From assembly GCA_031267485.1 (NCBI GenBank), contig JAIRYY010000228.1:1-22711 (forward strand): a stretch of DNA of 22,711 nt, in the 5' to 3' direction. The notes beneath the pieces are model-generated. The model worked only from the letters and a program-made list of their open reading frames with translations, was not told the origin of the DNA and searched no databases. This DNA is from Tannerella sp. (GTDB lineage: Bacteria > Bacteroidota > Bacteroidia > Bacteroidales > Tannerellaceae). Shown one piece after another: positions 13,736 through 22,711 of the stretch. Within the stretch, counting starts at the first letter, position 1; each line of letters begins with the position of its first letter. The position numbers and the translations under genes were made by a program.

Positions 13736-16700
13736 TGAATAAAAAATTAATCTTAAAAATTATGGGAGAGAAAGCATGTCTTCTCCTCATTAAAGTTCCA
13801 CTGTGTATGAGACTGATTATTTTCTTTTCGTTCCTTAATATGGGACTGTTGTTTGCCGGGAATGTTCATTCCCAGTACGTATCCCTCGACATAAAGAGAG
13901 GTACGATTCCTGAAGCGCTGGAAGAGCTGGAGAAACAGACGGAATATACGTTTGTATACAGCAGCAATGTGCTTGATTCAAAGAAACTGATTTCACTGAC
14001 TGTCGACCGGGAAAGGCTGGAAAACGTGCTGGAAAGGATTTTCAGGGATTCGGGCATATCCTACACGATTGTAAACCGGAAAATCGTACTGAGCAGGAAA
14101 ACGGAACGCCTGCAGCAGGACGACAGAACAAGACTGAAAATTGTCGGCGCCGTGCTCGACAGTCAGGGAGAACCGCTGCCCGGAGTCAACGTCCAGGAGA
14201 CCGGGACGAACAATATCTCGGTCACGAACATGGACGGCGAGTACAGCATTTACAATGTCGCCAATGCCAGTTCCGTCCTCAAGTTCACGTACATAGGCTT
14301 CAAGCCGCAGGAAATACGGGTGAACGACCAGACCGTAATCAACGTCAGGATGGAAGAAGACACCCAGGGGCTGGAGGAGGTCGTTGTCGTCGGCTACGGT
14401 TCGCAGAAGCGGGAAAGCGTGATTGGCGCAATCACGACGATACAGCCGGCGCTGTTAAAAATCAGCCAGTCGCGTACGGTCACCAATAATCTGGCCGGAC
14501 AGATGGCCGGCATCATCGCCGTACAGCGTTCGGGAGAGCCGGGATACGACGGGTCGGATTTCTGGATTCGCGGAATCAGCACGTTCGGCGCCAATTCAAA
14601 GCCTCTGGTGCTGATAGACGGCATAGAAAGAGACCTGAATGATATCAGCCCGGACGAAATAGAATCCTTTTCGATACTGAAAGACGCTACGGCGACTGCG
14701 GTATATGGCGTCAGGGGCGCGAACGGCGTTATCCTGATACAGACGCCGCAGGGACAAATCGGGACGCCGCGCGTCAGCGTGAGGGGGGAATACGGCATTT
14801 CCGAACCGACGCAGCTTCCCTCGTTTGTCGACGGCGCCAAATACATGGAGGTCATCAATGCGGCGCGGACGCTTGCCGGCATGGAACTCTCGTATCTGCC
14901 GGACGCCATCGAAAAGACGCGGAACAGAGCCGACCCGGATTTCTTCCCGAACGTCAACTGGCTGGATGCGGTGACGAACGATTATGCCCGCAACCAGCGG
15001 GTGAGCGTCAGCGTCAACGGCGGTACGGAACTGCTGCGCTACAGCCTGATTGTGTCCTATTTCGGCGAACAGGGTATCCTTTCCGTCGACCCGGAGACGG
15101 CGTACAATTCCAAACTCGGACTGTCGCGCTACAATGTGCGCAACAATGTGAACATCAACCTGACGCAGTCGACCGTCCTGAACGTCAGTATCGGGGGATA
15201 TATACAGGACAGGAACGCGCCCGGACGCGGTACGGACGATATTCTCAACTGGTCTTTCAGCGCCAATCCGATTCTGCATCCTGTAAAATATTCCAACGGG
15301 CAGCTTGCCAGCAGGCCTAACGGACTTAATCCGTGGGTGATGGCGACGCAGATGGGGTTTGTGAAAAATTACCGTAACAAGCTCGAATCGACGGTCGGCC
15401 TGACGCAGGACATCGGCAAACTGTGGAAAGTTCTCGACGGGATGAACGCGAAAGCGCTTTTTTCATTCGATTCGTATAACTATTCGGAAATTGCCAGGAC
15501 AAAAACGCCGTCCCACTATCAGGCTTACGGGCGCGACGACGAGGGCAACCTGCTGACCTCCATATTGAACGAGGGACAGGAATTTCTCGGATACAACAAC
15601 TCGAACAAAGGCGGAAACCGTTCGGTATACTTCGAAACGCAGCTGAATTACAGCCGGCGCTTCGGCGACCATACCGTCGGCGCGCTTTTCCTTTACAACA
15701 TGCGGGATTATGTGACGTTTGAAGCCAAAAATTCCATAAACTCGCTCCCATACCGGAATCAGGGTATTGCGGGACGCGTGTCGTACGCTTTCCGCGACCT
15801 GTATTTTGCGGAAGCCAATTTCGGGTACAACGGGTCTGAAAATTTCATGAAGGGACACCGGTTCGGCTTCTTCCCCTCGATTGCCGCCGGGTGGATGATG
15901 ACGAACGAACCGTTCATGAGCGATTATGTGAAAACGCTCTCCAAACTCAAGTTCAGGGTTTCGTGGGGAATGGTCGGCAACGATAAAATCGTCAACAGCG
16001 ACAATGAAGTCGAACGGCGTTTTGCCTATATCCCGACCATATCAAGCGCCGGCGGTTACTCGTGGGGCTATCTGGGAGAACAGTCGCGCAACGGCTTGCA
16101 GGAGGAACATTTCGGAATACCCGGCCTGACGTGGGAGACGGCCGAAAAACTGAACGCCGGCATTGAGCTTGGCCTCTTCAACAGCATCAATCTGCAGGTC
16201 GACCTGTTTAAGGAATACCGCAGCAATATTTTCATGCGGCGCAAGACGATACCGGAAATTGCAGGATACAACAACATGCCGTATGCGAATTTCGGTAAAG
16301 TTGAAAACCAGGGCATTGATATGAGCCTGGAAGTAAATCACCGCTTCAACCGGGAATTGCTGCTTTCCGTGCGGGGCAATTTCACGTACGCCCGGAATAC
16401 GGTGACCGAGTATGACGAACCGGAAAATCTTAAAAATTCGACCCGCGCGCAGACCGGACGTTCGATGAACCAGAACTTCGGGCTTATTGCCCTCGGCCTG
16501 TATGCGGACGACGATTTCATGGCGGACGGACAACTGAATCCTGAACTGCCCGTCCCGTCTTTCGGCGTGGTTAAGCCGGGAGACATCAGGTACAAGGATT
16601 TGAACGACGACGGCAGAATCGACGCCCTTGACAACTGTCCGATCGGAAACCCCTCGGTGCCTGAGGCCGTATATGGTTTCGGCCTGAACACGCAATACCG

Positions 16701-17145
16701 GAATGTCGACTTCGGCATCTTTTTTCAGGGAAGCGGAAACGTTTCAACCGTACTGGGCGGCAGCACGTTTCTTCCCGGAAGCGGGGGCGGAGGCATTGGA
16801 AACATTTATGCAAATGTGGATGATCGCTGGACGCCGGAGAATCCCCGCCAGGACGTCTTCTGGCCGCGCCTGTCCATCTTCGACCTGGATCACAACAAGC
16901 AGAGTTCGACCTGGTGGCTGCGGGACGCAAGCTACATGCGCCTGAAAAACCTGGAAGTCGGATACACTTTCCCCCGCGCCGTAAAGAACAGCCTGGCCGC
17001 ACGCAACATGCGGATATTCCTCCGCGGAACGAACCTCCTGACGTGGGCGTCGTTCGACATGTGGGACCCGGAAATAGATACCACGACGGGCCTGAAGTAC
17101 CCCACCATGCGCGTTTATTCCATAGGAGCGGAAATAATGTTTTAA
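13735..17145 (+). CDS. SusC-type TonB-dependent outer-membrane transporter with STN signalling domain
   Basis: The transporter half of the glycan-binding pair, 1136 residues. A signal segment (about 1-46) is followed by an STN domain (48-121, LDIKRGTIPEALEELEKQTE), which passes the substrate signal to FecR, then a carboxypeptidase-D-like domain (about 134-207, VGAVLDSQGEPLPGVNVQET), a TonB-box region (about 213-222, LEEVVVVGYG), the plug (about 225-340, with RGISTFGANSKPLVLIDGIE) and the beta-barrel ending in Phe. The extra STN domain fits the sigma/anti-sigma control upstream. A clear AAGGAG lies about 9 bases before the ATG, uncommon in Bacteroidetes. It is 39 bases upstream of susD. Confidence 0.96.
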   Translation: MNKKLILKIMGEKACLLLIKVPLCMRLIIFFSFLNMGLLFAGNVHSQYVSLDIKRGTIPEALEELEKQTEYTFVYSSNVLDSKKLISLTVDRERLENVLERIFRDSGISYTIVNRKIVLSRKTERLQQDDRTRLKIVGAVLDSQGEPLPGVNVQETGTNNISVTNMDGEYSIYNVANASSVLKFTYIGFKPQEIRVNDQTVINVRMEEDTQGLEEVVVVGYGSQKRESVIGAITTIQPALLKISQSRTVTNNLAGQMAGIIAVQRSGEPGYDGSDFWIRGISTFGANSKPLVLIDGIERDLNDISPDEIESFSILKDATATAVYGVRGANGVILIQTPQGQIGTPRVSVRGEYGISEPTQLPSFVDGAKYMEVINAARTLAGMELSYLPDAIEKTRNRADPDFFPNVNWLDAVTNDYARNQRVSVSVNGGTELLRYSLIVSYFGEQGILSVDPETAYNSKLGLSRYNVRNNVNINLTQSTVLNVSIGGYIQDRNAPGRGTDDILNWSFSANPILHPVKYSNGQLASRPNGLNPWVMATQMGFVKNYRNKLESTVGLTQDIGKLWKVLDGMNAKALFSFDSYNYSEIARTKTPSHYQAYGRDDEGNLLTSILNEGQEFLGYNNSNKGGNRSVYFETQLNYSRRFGDHTVGALFLYNMRDYVTFEAKNSINSLPYRNQGIAGRVSYAFRDLYFAEANFGYNGSENFMKGHRFGFFPSIAAGWMMTNEPFMSDYVKTLSKLKFRVSWGMVGNDKIVNSDNEVERRFAYIPTISSAGGYSWGYLGEQSRNGLQEEHFGIPGLTWETAEKLNAGIELGLFNSINLQVDLFKEYRSNIFMRRKTIPEIAGYNNMPYANFGKVENQGIDMSLEVNHRFNRELLLSVRGNFTYARNTVTEYDEPENLKNSTRAQTGRSMNQNFGLIALGLYADDDFMADGQLNPELPVPSFGVVKPGDIRYKDLNDDGRIDALDNCPIGNPSVPEAVYGFGLNTQYRNVDFGIFFQGSGNVSTVLGGSTFLPGSGGGGIGNIYANVDDRWTPENPRQDVFWPRLSIFDLDHNKQSSTWWLRDASYMRLKNLEVGYTFPRAVKNSLAARNMRIFLRGTNLLTWASFDMWDPEIDTTTGLKYPTMRVYSIGAEIMF

Positions 17146-17184
17146 CGGGTAATTTATAAACAAACTTAATTTATTTCACACCAT

Positions 17185-19026
17185 ATGAAAAAAATAATTT
17201 TATATATGCTGACAATAGCCGTCGTCCTTCCGGTTTGGACGTCCTGTGCGGATTTTCTTGACAAGCAACCGGACGACATGCTGACGCAGGAAATGGTATT
17301 CACCGACAAAAGGCGCATGGAAGAGTGGCTGGCAAGATGCTACAACCAGATATTTTCATCCGGTTACTCGGATGAAACCAATATTGTCCGGAATCTGTCG
17401 GACGATGCTTTTATTTCGATCGAGCTGGCGCAGTGGATCAATCCTTTTCCCATTTCCGCGCGACAGGGAAACTGGAGCCCGCTGAGCAATATGGGCACAA
17501 ATATCTGGGATCAGACTTACAGGTCCGTCCGTGCGGCGTACATCTTCATCAATGAAGCGCGGGCGTTGCCCGACCAGCTGTTGACCGAAGAAATGGTAAC
17601 GTCCATGAAGATGGAGGCGCGTTTCCTGATTGCCTACTATTACGCGCGCCTGCTTTCCTATTACGGCCCGTTCCCGCTGGTGACCGAACTCATATCTTCC
17701 GACACACAGGTTGAAGACATGATGAAAAGCCGAACGCCCCTGGACGAAATAGTGGACTGGCTCGACAGGGAACTGCTCGAACTGAGCGGGTTTTTCCCCG
17801 ACAGACTTGCCGAAGAAAGAATTGATTTCGGACGGCCTACCAAAGGAATATGCCTGGCTTTCAGGGCAGACATGCTGCTGTTTGCTGCAAGTCCTCTGTT
17901 CAACGGTAACCCGGATTATGCCGACATGGTCAATCCCGACGGTACGCACCTGTTTCCGCAGGCTTACGACGCGAGCAAATGGAAACGCGCGGCAAATGCC
18001 TGCCGCGATTTCCTGGATGTTGCGGAGAGGGGCGTATACAGCCTTTATGTCAGACGGCATACCGACGGCGAGATTGACCCGTTTTTATCTTTCCAGGACC
18101 TGTTCCTGACAACAGGTGAAACGAACAGGGAACTTATCTTTGTCCGTCCGGGCATCACGTACTATGTGGATGTCAGTTTTCCGAGGGGAGCCGGAGGAAG
18201 CGGCTTCGTCGCCGCCACACAGAACCTGGTAGACCAGTTTTTTATGCGGAACGGACTGCCTGTAACGGATCCCGGGAGCGGCTATGTGGAAAACGGATTC
18301 ACTGAGGAGCCGATTTATTACGAACATACGTCCTATAACCAGGCAGGCCCGGAGCGGATACCCGGTATGGTCGTGAACCGTGACATATACAACATGTACG
18401 CCAACCGTGAGCCCCGTTTCTATATAAGTATCCGTTTCAACAATCAGTATATCCCCTCCGCGGGCAGGAACACGCAGTACATGAACGGCGGAATGGACGG
18501 CAGGCCGAGCCACGACTCGCCGCAGTGCGGGACACACTCCCGGAAAGCGGTAAGCCCCGAAGATTATCCGCGGGAAGGCACCTATCCTTACCGGCCCGGA
18601 ATCATCATGCGCCTGGCGAACATCTATCTGAATTACGCCGAAGCCCTGAATGAATGTGAGCCCAATAACCCGGAGATATTGAAATACGTGAATTTAGTCC
18701 GCGAACGCGCCGGGATTCCGGGCATACCGGAAAGTCTTCTGGGCAATCAGGATAAAGTCAGGGATGCTATCCGCCAGGAACGGCGCGTGGAGTTTTCCTT
18801 TGAAAGCAATATCCGCTACAACGACATGCGCAGGTGGAAAATCGCGGAAAAGGTTTTCGGCGAGGAACCGACCATGGGAACAAACCCCTGGGGAGAAACG
18901 CGGGAAACATTCTACCAGCGCACGGTCATCATGAACAACGTCTTCCACAGGAAGATGTATCTGTGGCCAATCAGCCAGACGTATATTGACAACAATCCAA
19001 ACCTGGTTCAAAACAAGTTCTGGTAA
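17185..19026 (+). CDS. SusD/RagB-type glycan-binding lipoprotein
   Basis: The surface lid of the SusC transporter, 613 residues. The lipobox ends in Cys21 (VWTSC) and is followed by ADFLDKQPDD, the typical SusD start. Helical TPR-like regions follow (RRMEEWLARCYNQIF; FLIAYYYARLLSYYGPFPLV), and the C-terminal third has the family pattern IIMRLANIYLNYAEALNE, VNLVRERAGIPG, IRQERRVEFSFES-IRYNDMRRWKIAE and a WPI-PQ-like LWPISQTYIDNNPN near the end. It binds the glycan and hands it to SusC. The ligand cannot be read from sequence. It is cotranscribed with susC and the next gene. Confidence 0.96.
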   Translation: MKKIILYMLTIAVVLPVWTSCADFLDKQPDDMLTQEMVFTDKRRMEEWLARCYNQIFSSGYSDETNIVRNLSDDAFISIELAQWINPFPISARQGNWSPLSNMGTNIWDQTYRSVRAAYIFINEARALPDQLLTEEMVTSMKMEARFLIAYYYARLLSYYGPFPLVTELISSDTQVEDMMKSRTPLDEIVDWLDRELLELSGFFPDRLAEERIDFGRPTKGICLAFRADMLLFAASPLFNGNPDYADMVNPDGTHLFPQAYDASKWKRAANACRDFLDVAERGVYSLYVRRHTDGEIDPFLSFQDLFLTTGETNRELIFVRPGITYYVDVSFPRGAGGSGFVAATQNLVDQFFMRNGLPVTDPGSGYVENGFTEEPIYYEHTSYNQAGPERIPGMVVNRDIYNMYANREPRFYISIRFNNQYIPSAGRNTQYMNGGMDGRPSHDSPQCGTHSRKAVSPEDYPREGTYPYRPGIIMRLANIYLNYAEALNECEPNNPEILKYVNLVRERAGIPGIPESLLGNQDKVRDAIRQERRVEFSFESNIRYNDMRRWKIAEKVFGEEPTMGTNPWGETRETFYQRTVIMNNVFHRKMYLWPISQTYIDNNPNLVQNKFW

Positions 19027-19053
19027 GAATAATAACGATAATAATAATAATGT

Positions 19054-20145
19054 ATGAAGAATTTTGCCAAATATTTATTGCTGTTGCTCTTGTTCGCGGC
19101 ATGCAAGGAAGACTACTATGAGCATTTCACCGTGGAAACGCCGGAAGACGTCATGAACATCAAACCGTCCGCAGAGGCCGTCGTATTGGAAGAGAACAGA
19201 AAGGAGCAGATCGCCCTGACATTCGAATGGGGAGATGCGGCCGACCGTGGACCGGGAACGGAACTCACGTATTATTTCAAAATGGATGTGGCGAACAATA
19301 ATTTCCAGACTGCCACCCCGAAACGGAAACTGGATGCGAATCAGCGTTCCGCCGGTTTCACGCATGAGGAGCTGAACAGCCTGATTGTCGATTTATGGAA
19401 AAAAATGCCCGGAGAAACGGTGGAACTGGAAGCGGAAGTGATTGCGGACGTCACGGTTTATCCGGTATACATGAAGCCGGAAGTTTCCAAAACGACCGTG
19501 ATGGTGACGAGCTATGCCATAGCCCCCGTAAATCTTTACCTGACGGGAAGTGCGACTCCGGCCGGGGCAATCACCCTCAATGTCCTTTCATTCAATAAAG
19601 AATACACATGGAAAGGCGACCTGGAAGCAGGGAACTTCAAATTCATCCTGAACCGGAATGACCCTCTGCCGTCCTACAACAGGGGAACGGACGAACGCAC
19701 GCTGGTTTACCGCACGGCGGACAGCGACCCGGACATTCTGTTTACGGTGGACAGGGCAGGCCCCCATTCAATCTACGTGAACACGGAAGAAATGACAATC
19801 GCCCATGCCTCTCTCCCTTACGAAAATGTATGGATGGTAGGCGACGCCTCCCCCGCCGGATGGGATATCAACAACCCGACGCCGATGGAATGGAATATGC
19901 TGACGCCCGAACTTTTCACATACGAAGGCGCATTGAATGTCGGAGAACTAAAGTTCCCGCTGAAGAAAGGCGACTGGGGATGCGACTATCTCATGCCTGC
20001 CGCAGGCGGAGCGGGCATTGACGACAACCGCGTCATTTTCGTGCCCGGCGGACAGCCGGACAACAAATGGGTACTGAAAGAAGCGGGTAATTTCCGCATC
20101 GAGCTGAATGTGATTGACATGACCGTCAGTTTCATCAAGCGATAA
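19054..20145 (+). CDS. SusE/SusF-like outer-membrane lipoprotein
   Basis: A 363-residue lipoprotein with Cys17 (LLFAAC), followed by the acidic KEDYYE, which resembles surface-export signals of Bacteroidetes lipoproteins. Residues about 35-175 look like a SusE N-terminal Ig-like domain (ALTFEWGDAADRGPGTELTY). Two starch-binding-like modules follow: about 178-250 (VNLYLTGSATPAGA, then FKFILNRNDPLPSYNRG) and about 258-362 (VWMVGDASPAGWDINNPTPM, then LKFPLKKGDWGCDYLMPAAG). In the Sus system SusE and SusF capture glycan at the surface without being essential for uptake. The ligand is unknown. It lies 27 bases after susD. Confidence 0.9.
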   Translation: MKNFAKYLLLLLLFAACKEDYYEHFTVETPEDVMNIKPSAEAVVLEENRKEQIALTFEWGDAADRGPGTELTYYFKMDVANNNFQTATPKRKLDANQRSAGFTHEELNSLIVDLWKKMPGETVELEAEVIADVTVYPVYMKPEVSKTTVMVTSYAIAPVNLYLTGSATPAGAITLNVLSFNKEYTWKGDLEAGNFKFILNRNDPLPSYNRGTDERTLVYRTADSDPDILFTVDRAGPHSIYVNTEEMTIAHASLPYENVWMVGDASPAGWDINNPTPMEWNMLTPELFTYEGALNVGELKFPLKKGDWGCDYLMPAAGGAGIDDNRVIFVPGGQPDNKWVLKEAGNFRIELNVIDMTVSFIKR

Positions 20146-20151
20146 TTAAAA

Positions 20152-20264
20152 GCACACAGATGACGCGGATTGAACGGATTTTCGCACGTTTTTCATACGG
20201 CTCAATTAGCTTGAAGTCATTTGACAATCTGCGTTCATCCATACAGTCTGCGTTATCTGCGTGC
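20152..20264. repeat. Imperfect inverted repeat of the CACAGATGACGCGGAT type
   Basis: The left arm (20152-20178) and right arm (about 20226-20264) are imperfect reverse complements with repeated ACGCRGAT words. The element fills much of the 273-base gap between the SusE-like gene and GH97. I see no clear promoter box in the rest of that gap, so GH97 may depend on read-through. Confidence 0.6.
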
Positions 20265-20418
20265 CAAATACATTTAAAAATTTAGCCGTCTTTTGGCAAT
20301 GGTAATTCTCGCCATATTAATTTATTGGTTACAGGTCACCGGATAGCGGTTACGGTAATGTCGTCGAAACAGCATTTCCGGATATGAACGGCAAAAAATT
20401 TTAAATAACACACAGATT

Positions 20419-22365
20419 ATGAAACATGAAAAATTATCATTAGCCATTGCCTTTATGTGCATGGCCGGACTGTCTAACGCACAGTCCTACACGGTCTCCT
20501 CTCCCGATAAACTGATTGAGGTGAAGATAGAAGAGGGAGAACAAATCCGGTATTCCGTCGCTTTCGGCGGACGGACAGTCGTGGAGAAATCCGACCTCGG
20601 ATTCAGTTTCCGGGACGAGCCGGATTTGCAGAAAGACCTGCGGGTCGTCAGCGCCGTTCCCGCGTCGCACAGCGAGATGTGGAAGCCCGCCGTGCGGAGC
20701 AAACATGCGGAGATTACGGACTCATACAACGAGCTGACGCTGGTTACGGAAGAACGGTCGGACAGCCGCCGGCGGATGGACATCGTCTTCCGCGTGTACG
20801 ACGACGGCGTTGCGTTCCGCTACAAACTCTACCGCAGCGAACGCATCGGCAACCGTCAGATAACGAAAGAGCTGACCACGTTCTGTATCCCCGGCAACCC
20901 GGATGCGTGGGTGGTGGAATACGGGAAGTATGCCACGTCGAACGAGGCGGAGTTTTACCGGCAGACGCTGGATTACGTGACGGAACAGACGATTGCCGGG
21001 ATGCCTTTCCTGATGAAGTATGCCGACGACTGCTGGGTAGCCATTACGGAAGCGGAGATCAACGACTTCGCCGCGTTCTATATCGGCACGGACGGCCACA
21101 GGAATCATCTGACGACCAAACTGGCGCCCCTGCCAGGCGAAAGCGCAGGCGAACATAACGTAAAAGTACGCTTTGCCGACGATGCCCAAAGCCCCTGGCG
21201 GGTTATCATGATCGGCAATTCACCCGGCACGCTGATTGAATCGGAAATCATACAGAACCTGAATCCGCCCTGCGCCATTGCCGACCCGTCATGGATTAAA
21301 CCGGGACTGAGCGCCTGGGACCACTGGTGGAGCGGGGAGGTGAAGATGGAAATGCCCGTCATCAAAGAGTATATCGACTTTGCATCCGAAATGGGCTGGC
21401 CCTACATGCTGGTCGACTGGCAGTGGTACGGGCCGTTCAACCGTCCTGAAGCCGACATCTGCACGCCCGCGCCGCAAATCAGCATGCCCGAAATCCTGTC
21501 GTACGCCCGCTCGAAGAACGTGCGCATCTGGCTCTGGCTCTACAGCACGGACGTGAACCGCAACGACGCCTACAAGAAAGCTTTCCCGCTGTTTCGGGAA
21601 TGGGGCGTCGCGGGCGTCAAGATTGACTTTATGGACCGCGACGACCAGGAAATGGTGAACTGGTATCACGACATCATCCGCTGTGCGGCCGACAACCGCC
21701 TGCTGGTCGACTTCCACGGCGCCTACAAGCCCGACGGCATCATCCGCACGTGGCCGAACATGCTCACGCGCGAAGGCGTGATGGGCAACGAGTACTACAA
21801 GTTCGGCACGCGCATGAACCCCGAACACACCGTGAAACTCGCCTACACCCGCATGCTGGCCGGTCAGATGGACTACACGCCGGGCGGCTTCAACAACGTG
21901 ACCGCCGAAAAGTTCAAACCTCAGCAGCCCGCTCTGGTAGCCAACACCCGCGCCGCCGAGCTGGCCAAGTTTGTCGTCTACGAAAGCCCCTATACGGTCG
22001 TGTGCGAACATCCCTCGTTTGTCCTCGGACAGCCCGGAGCGGACTTTCTTAAAATCGTCCCCACCGTATGGGACGACATCCGTTTCCTCGGCGGCACGCC
22101 CGACACCCACGTGGCGATAGCAAAGCGGTCGGGCGACAAATGGTTCATCGGCGTGCTGAACAGCAGCGAGGAACGCGAAGTGACGCTCGACCTCTCGCCG
22201 TTCCTCTCCGCCGGCAAATACAGGATTGAGGTATGGGAAGACGCCAAAGATGCCAACCGTAATCCGAAGAACATCCGGAAGGCGGCGAAATCCATCGACT
22301 CCGGCAAGCCTCTGAAAGTGAAACTGGCCAAAGCCGGCGGATACGTGGCGGTGATTGGCAATTAA
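20419..22365 (+). CDS. Glycoside hydrolase family 97, retaining type (probable alpha-galactosidase)
   Basis: A 648-residue enzyme with a signal peptide (about 1-21, ending SNA-Q), so periplasmic or exported. The N-terminal beta-sandwich (about 23-285, SPDKLIEVKI onward) is followed by a TIM barrel (about 290-560: KPGLSAWDHWWSG, MLVDWQWYG, VRIWLWLYS) and a C-terminal beta domain. GVKIDFMDRDDQ places an Asp at 403 and REGVMGNEYY a Glu at 458; both sit 12 residues before the nucleophile Asp415 and acid/base Glu470 that I recall for the retaining alpha-galactosidase BT1871. The inverting SusB subgroup uses glutamates instead. The product is thus likely an alpha-galactosidase, or a related retaining enzyme such as a beta-L-arabinopyranosidase. 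It is the only hydrolase visible in this PUL. Confidence 0.92.
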   Translation: MKHEKLSLAIAFMCMAGLSNAQSYTVSSPDKLIEVKIEEGEQIRYSVAFGGRTVVEKSDLGFSFRDEPDLQKDLRVVSAVPASHSEMWKPAVRSKHAEITDSYNELTLVTEERSDSRRRMDIVFRVYDDGVAFRYKLYRSERIGNRQITKELTTFCIPGNPDAWVVEYGKYATSNEAEFYRQTLDYVTEQTIAGMPFLMKYADDCWVAITEAEINDFAAFYIGTDGHRNHLTTKLAPLPGESAGEHNVKVRFADDAQSPWRVIMIGNSPGTLIESEIIQNLNPPCAIADPSWIKPGLSAWDHWWSGEVKMEMPVIKEYIDFASEMGWPYMLVDWQWYGPFNRPEADICTPAPQISMPEILSYARSKNVRIWLWLYSTDVNRNDAYKKAFPLFREWGVAGVKIDFMDRDDQEMVNWYHDIIRCAADNRLLVDFHGAYKPDGIIRTWPNMLTREGVMGNEYYKFGTRMNPEHTVKLAYTRMLAGQMDYTPGGFNNVTAEKFKPQQPALVANTRAAELAKFVVYESPYTVVCEHPSFVLGQPGADFLKIVPTVWDDIRFLGGTPDTHVAIAKRSGDKWFIGVLNSSEEREVTLDLSPFLSAGKYRIEVWEDAKDANRNPKNIRKAAKSIDSGKPLKVKLAKAGGYVAVIGN

Positions 22366-22407
22366 AAATTATACTTCACGCGGCATGATTATGTGCATTG
22401 CTATGCT

Positions 22408-22447
22408 CCGTCATTGCGAACGAAGTGAAGCAATCCGGGCACAGGCG
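22408..22447. repeat. Dispersed palindrome, copy 3 (left arm only)
   Basis: CCGTCATTGCGAACGAAGTG followed by AAGCAATCCGGGCACAGGCG matches the left arms at 4652-4691 and 8065-8095. The matching right arm is missing. Confidence 0.75.
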
Positions 22448-22450
22448 TAA

Positions 22451-22486
22451 TCCGCAGGTGTGGGACTTGTAGCCCGCGCCTGCGGA
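22451..22486. repeat. Hairpin downstream of GH97
   Basis: TCCGCAGGTGTGGG (22451-22464) pairs with CCCGCGCCTGCGGA (22473-22486), twelve of fourteen pairs canonical and the others G-T. No T-run follows, so it is not a typical intrinsic terminator. Confidence 0.55.
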
Positions 22487-22533
22487 ACCGTTTCACTGCT
22501 CGAACACGGCAGGAAAACGACGGACGGATATTT

Positions 22534-22566
22534 AATTATCAATTATCAATTATCAATTATCAATTA
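22534..22566. repeat. Tandem 7-bp repeat (AATTATC)n
   Basis: About four and a half copies of AATTATC lie directly upstream of the -7 box at 22573. It is the second heptamer array in the window, with a different sequence from that at 4862-4923. Confidence 0.85.
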
Positions 22567-22572
22567 ATTTCC

Positions 22573-22580
22573 TACCTTTG
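22573..22580 (+). promoter_or_regulatory. -7 box of the last gene
   Basis: TACCTTTG matches TAnnTTTG, 26 bases before the ATG at 22607. The -33 position falls in the heptamer repeat and has no TTTG, so repeat length could affect promoter strength. Confidence 0.55.
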
Positions 22581-22606
22581 AGGTCGAAACATAAAAACGA
22601 CAAGCT

Positions 22607-22711
22607 ATGGATGAAATGAGAAAATTACCGGTAGGGATACAGGATTTTGAAAAACTCCGCACAGGCGGATTCGTATATGTGGATAAGACAGCTTACGTCT
22701 ACAAATTGGCG
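22607..22711 (+). CDS. 5' end of an AAA-ATPase-like / PD-(D/E)XK nuclease family protein
   Basis: Thirty-five codons are visible before the window ends. The start MRKLPVGIQDFEKLR followed by TGGFVYVDKTAYVYKL is the hallmark N terminus of a large Bacteroidetes family with an AAA-ATPase-like domain and a C-terminal PD-(D/E)XK nuclease-like domain. These genes occur in many copies per genome and their role is not established. The visible part cannot show whether the gene is complete. The in-frame Met at codon 4 is an alternative start. Confidence 0.8.
   Translation, partial: MDEMRKLPVGIQDFEKLRTGGFVYVDKTAYVYKLA

Overview
The window looks like a chromosomal segment of a Bacteroidales bacterium (phylum Bacteroidota). 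The signs are a SusC/SusD-type glycan uptake locus with an ECF sigma factor and FecR anti-sigma, a GH97 glycosidase, promoters of the TTTG-N19/20-TAnnTTTG type, a leucine operon with two LeuA-type synthases, and a first gene ending in what looks like a type IX secretion C-terminal sorting domain. I cannot name the genus or species.

Layout. Positions 1-594 (+) are the 3' end of a Trp/Tyr-rich repeat protein, probably secreted. Positions 615-923 are a fold-back (MITE-like) element with imperfect terminal inverted repeats; it sits in the tail of leuB and supplies that gene's stop codon. Positions 919-7807 (-) are a leucine operon read leuA-leuC-leuD-(LeuA2/CimA-like)-mgsA-leuB. It is preceded by a Leu/Ile-rich leader peptide (7927-7995) and a strong intrinsic terminator (7859-7902), which together look like a classical attenuator. 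Further upstream is a possible 75-residue protein made of 14-residue repeats (8217-8444) behind a near-perfect Bacteroidetes promoter. Positions 8565-11392 (-) hold sulP and prfB; prfB contains the programmed +1 frameshift.

Positions 11585-22365 (+) form a polysaccharide utilisation locus: ECF sigma, FecR, SusC with an N-terminal STN domain, SusD, a SusE/F-like lipoprotein, and a GH97 enzyme with retaining (alpha-galactosidase type) residues. The expected circuit is that glycan-loaded SusC signals through its STN domain to FecR, FecR releases the sigma factor, and susCD-E and GH97 are switched on. The window ends in the first 35 codons of an AAA-ATPase-like/PD-(D/E)XK family gene.

The most interesting content lies between the genes. 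(1) An array of about eight 23-bp units between sigma and fecR encodes small hairpins in which three adjacent base pairs change together with full compensation. (2) That array sits in the scar of a tandem duplication, containing a fecR fragment and a second copy of the sigma 3' end and leader. (3) A minus-strand promoter box and intrinsic terminator just upstream of susC predict an antisense RNA of about 100 nt, like the DonS-type RNAs of Bacteroides PULs. (4) The leucine attenuator. (5) The fold-back element. (6) Three copies of a dispersed palindrome, two of them in the leucine transcription unit.
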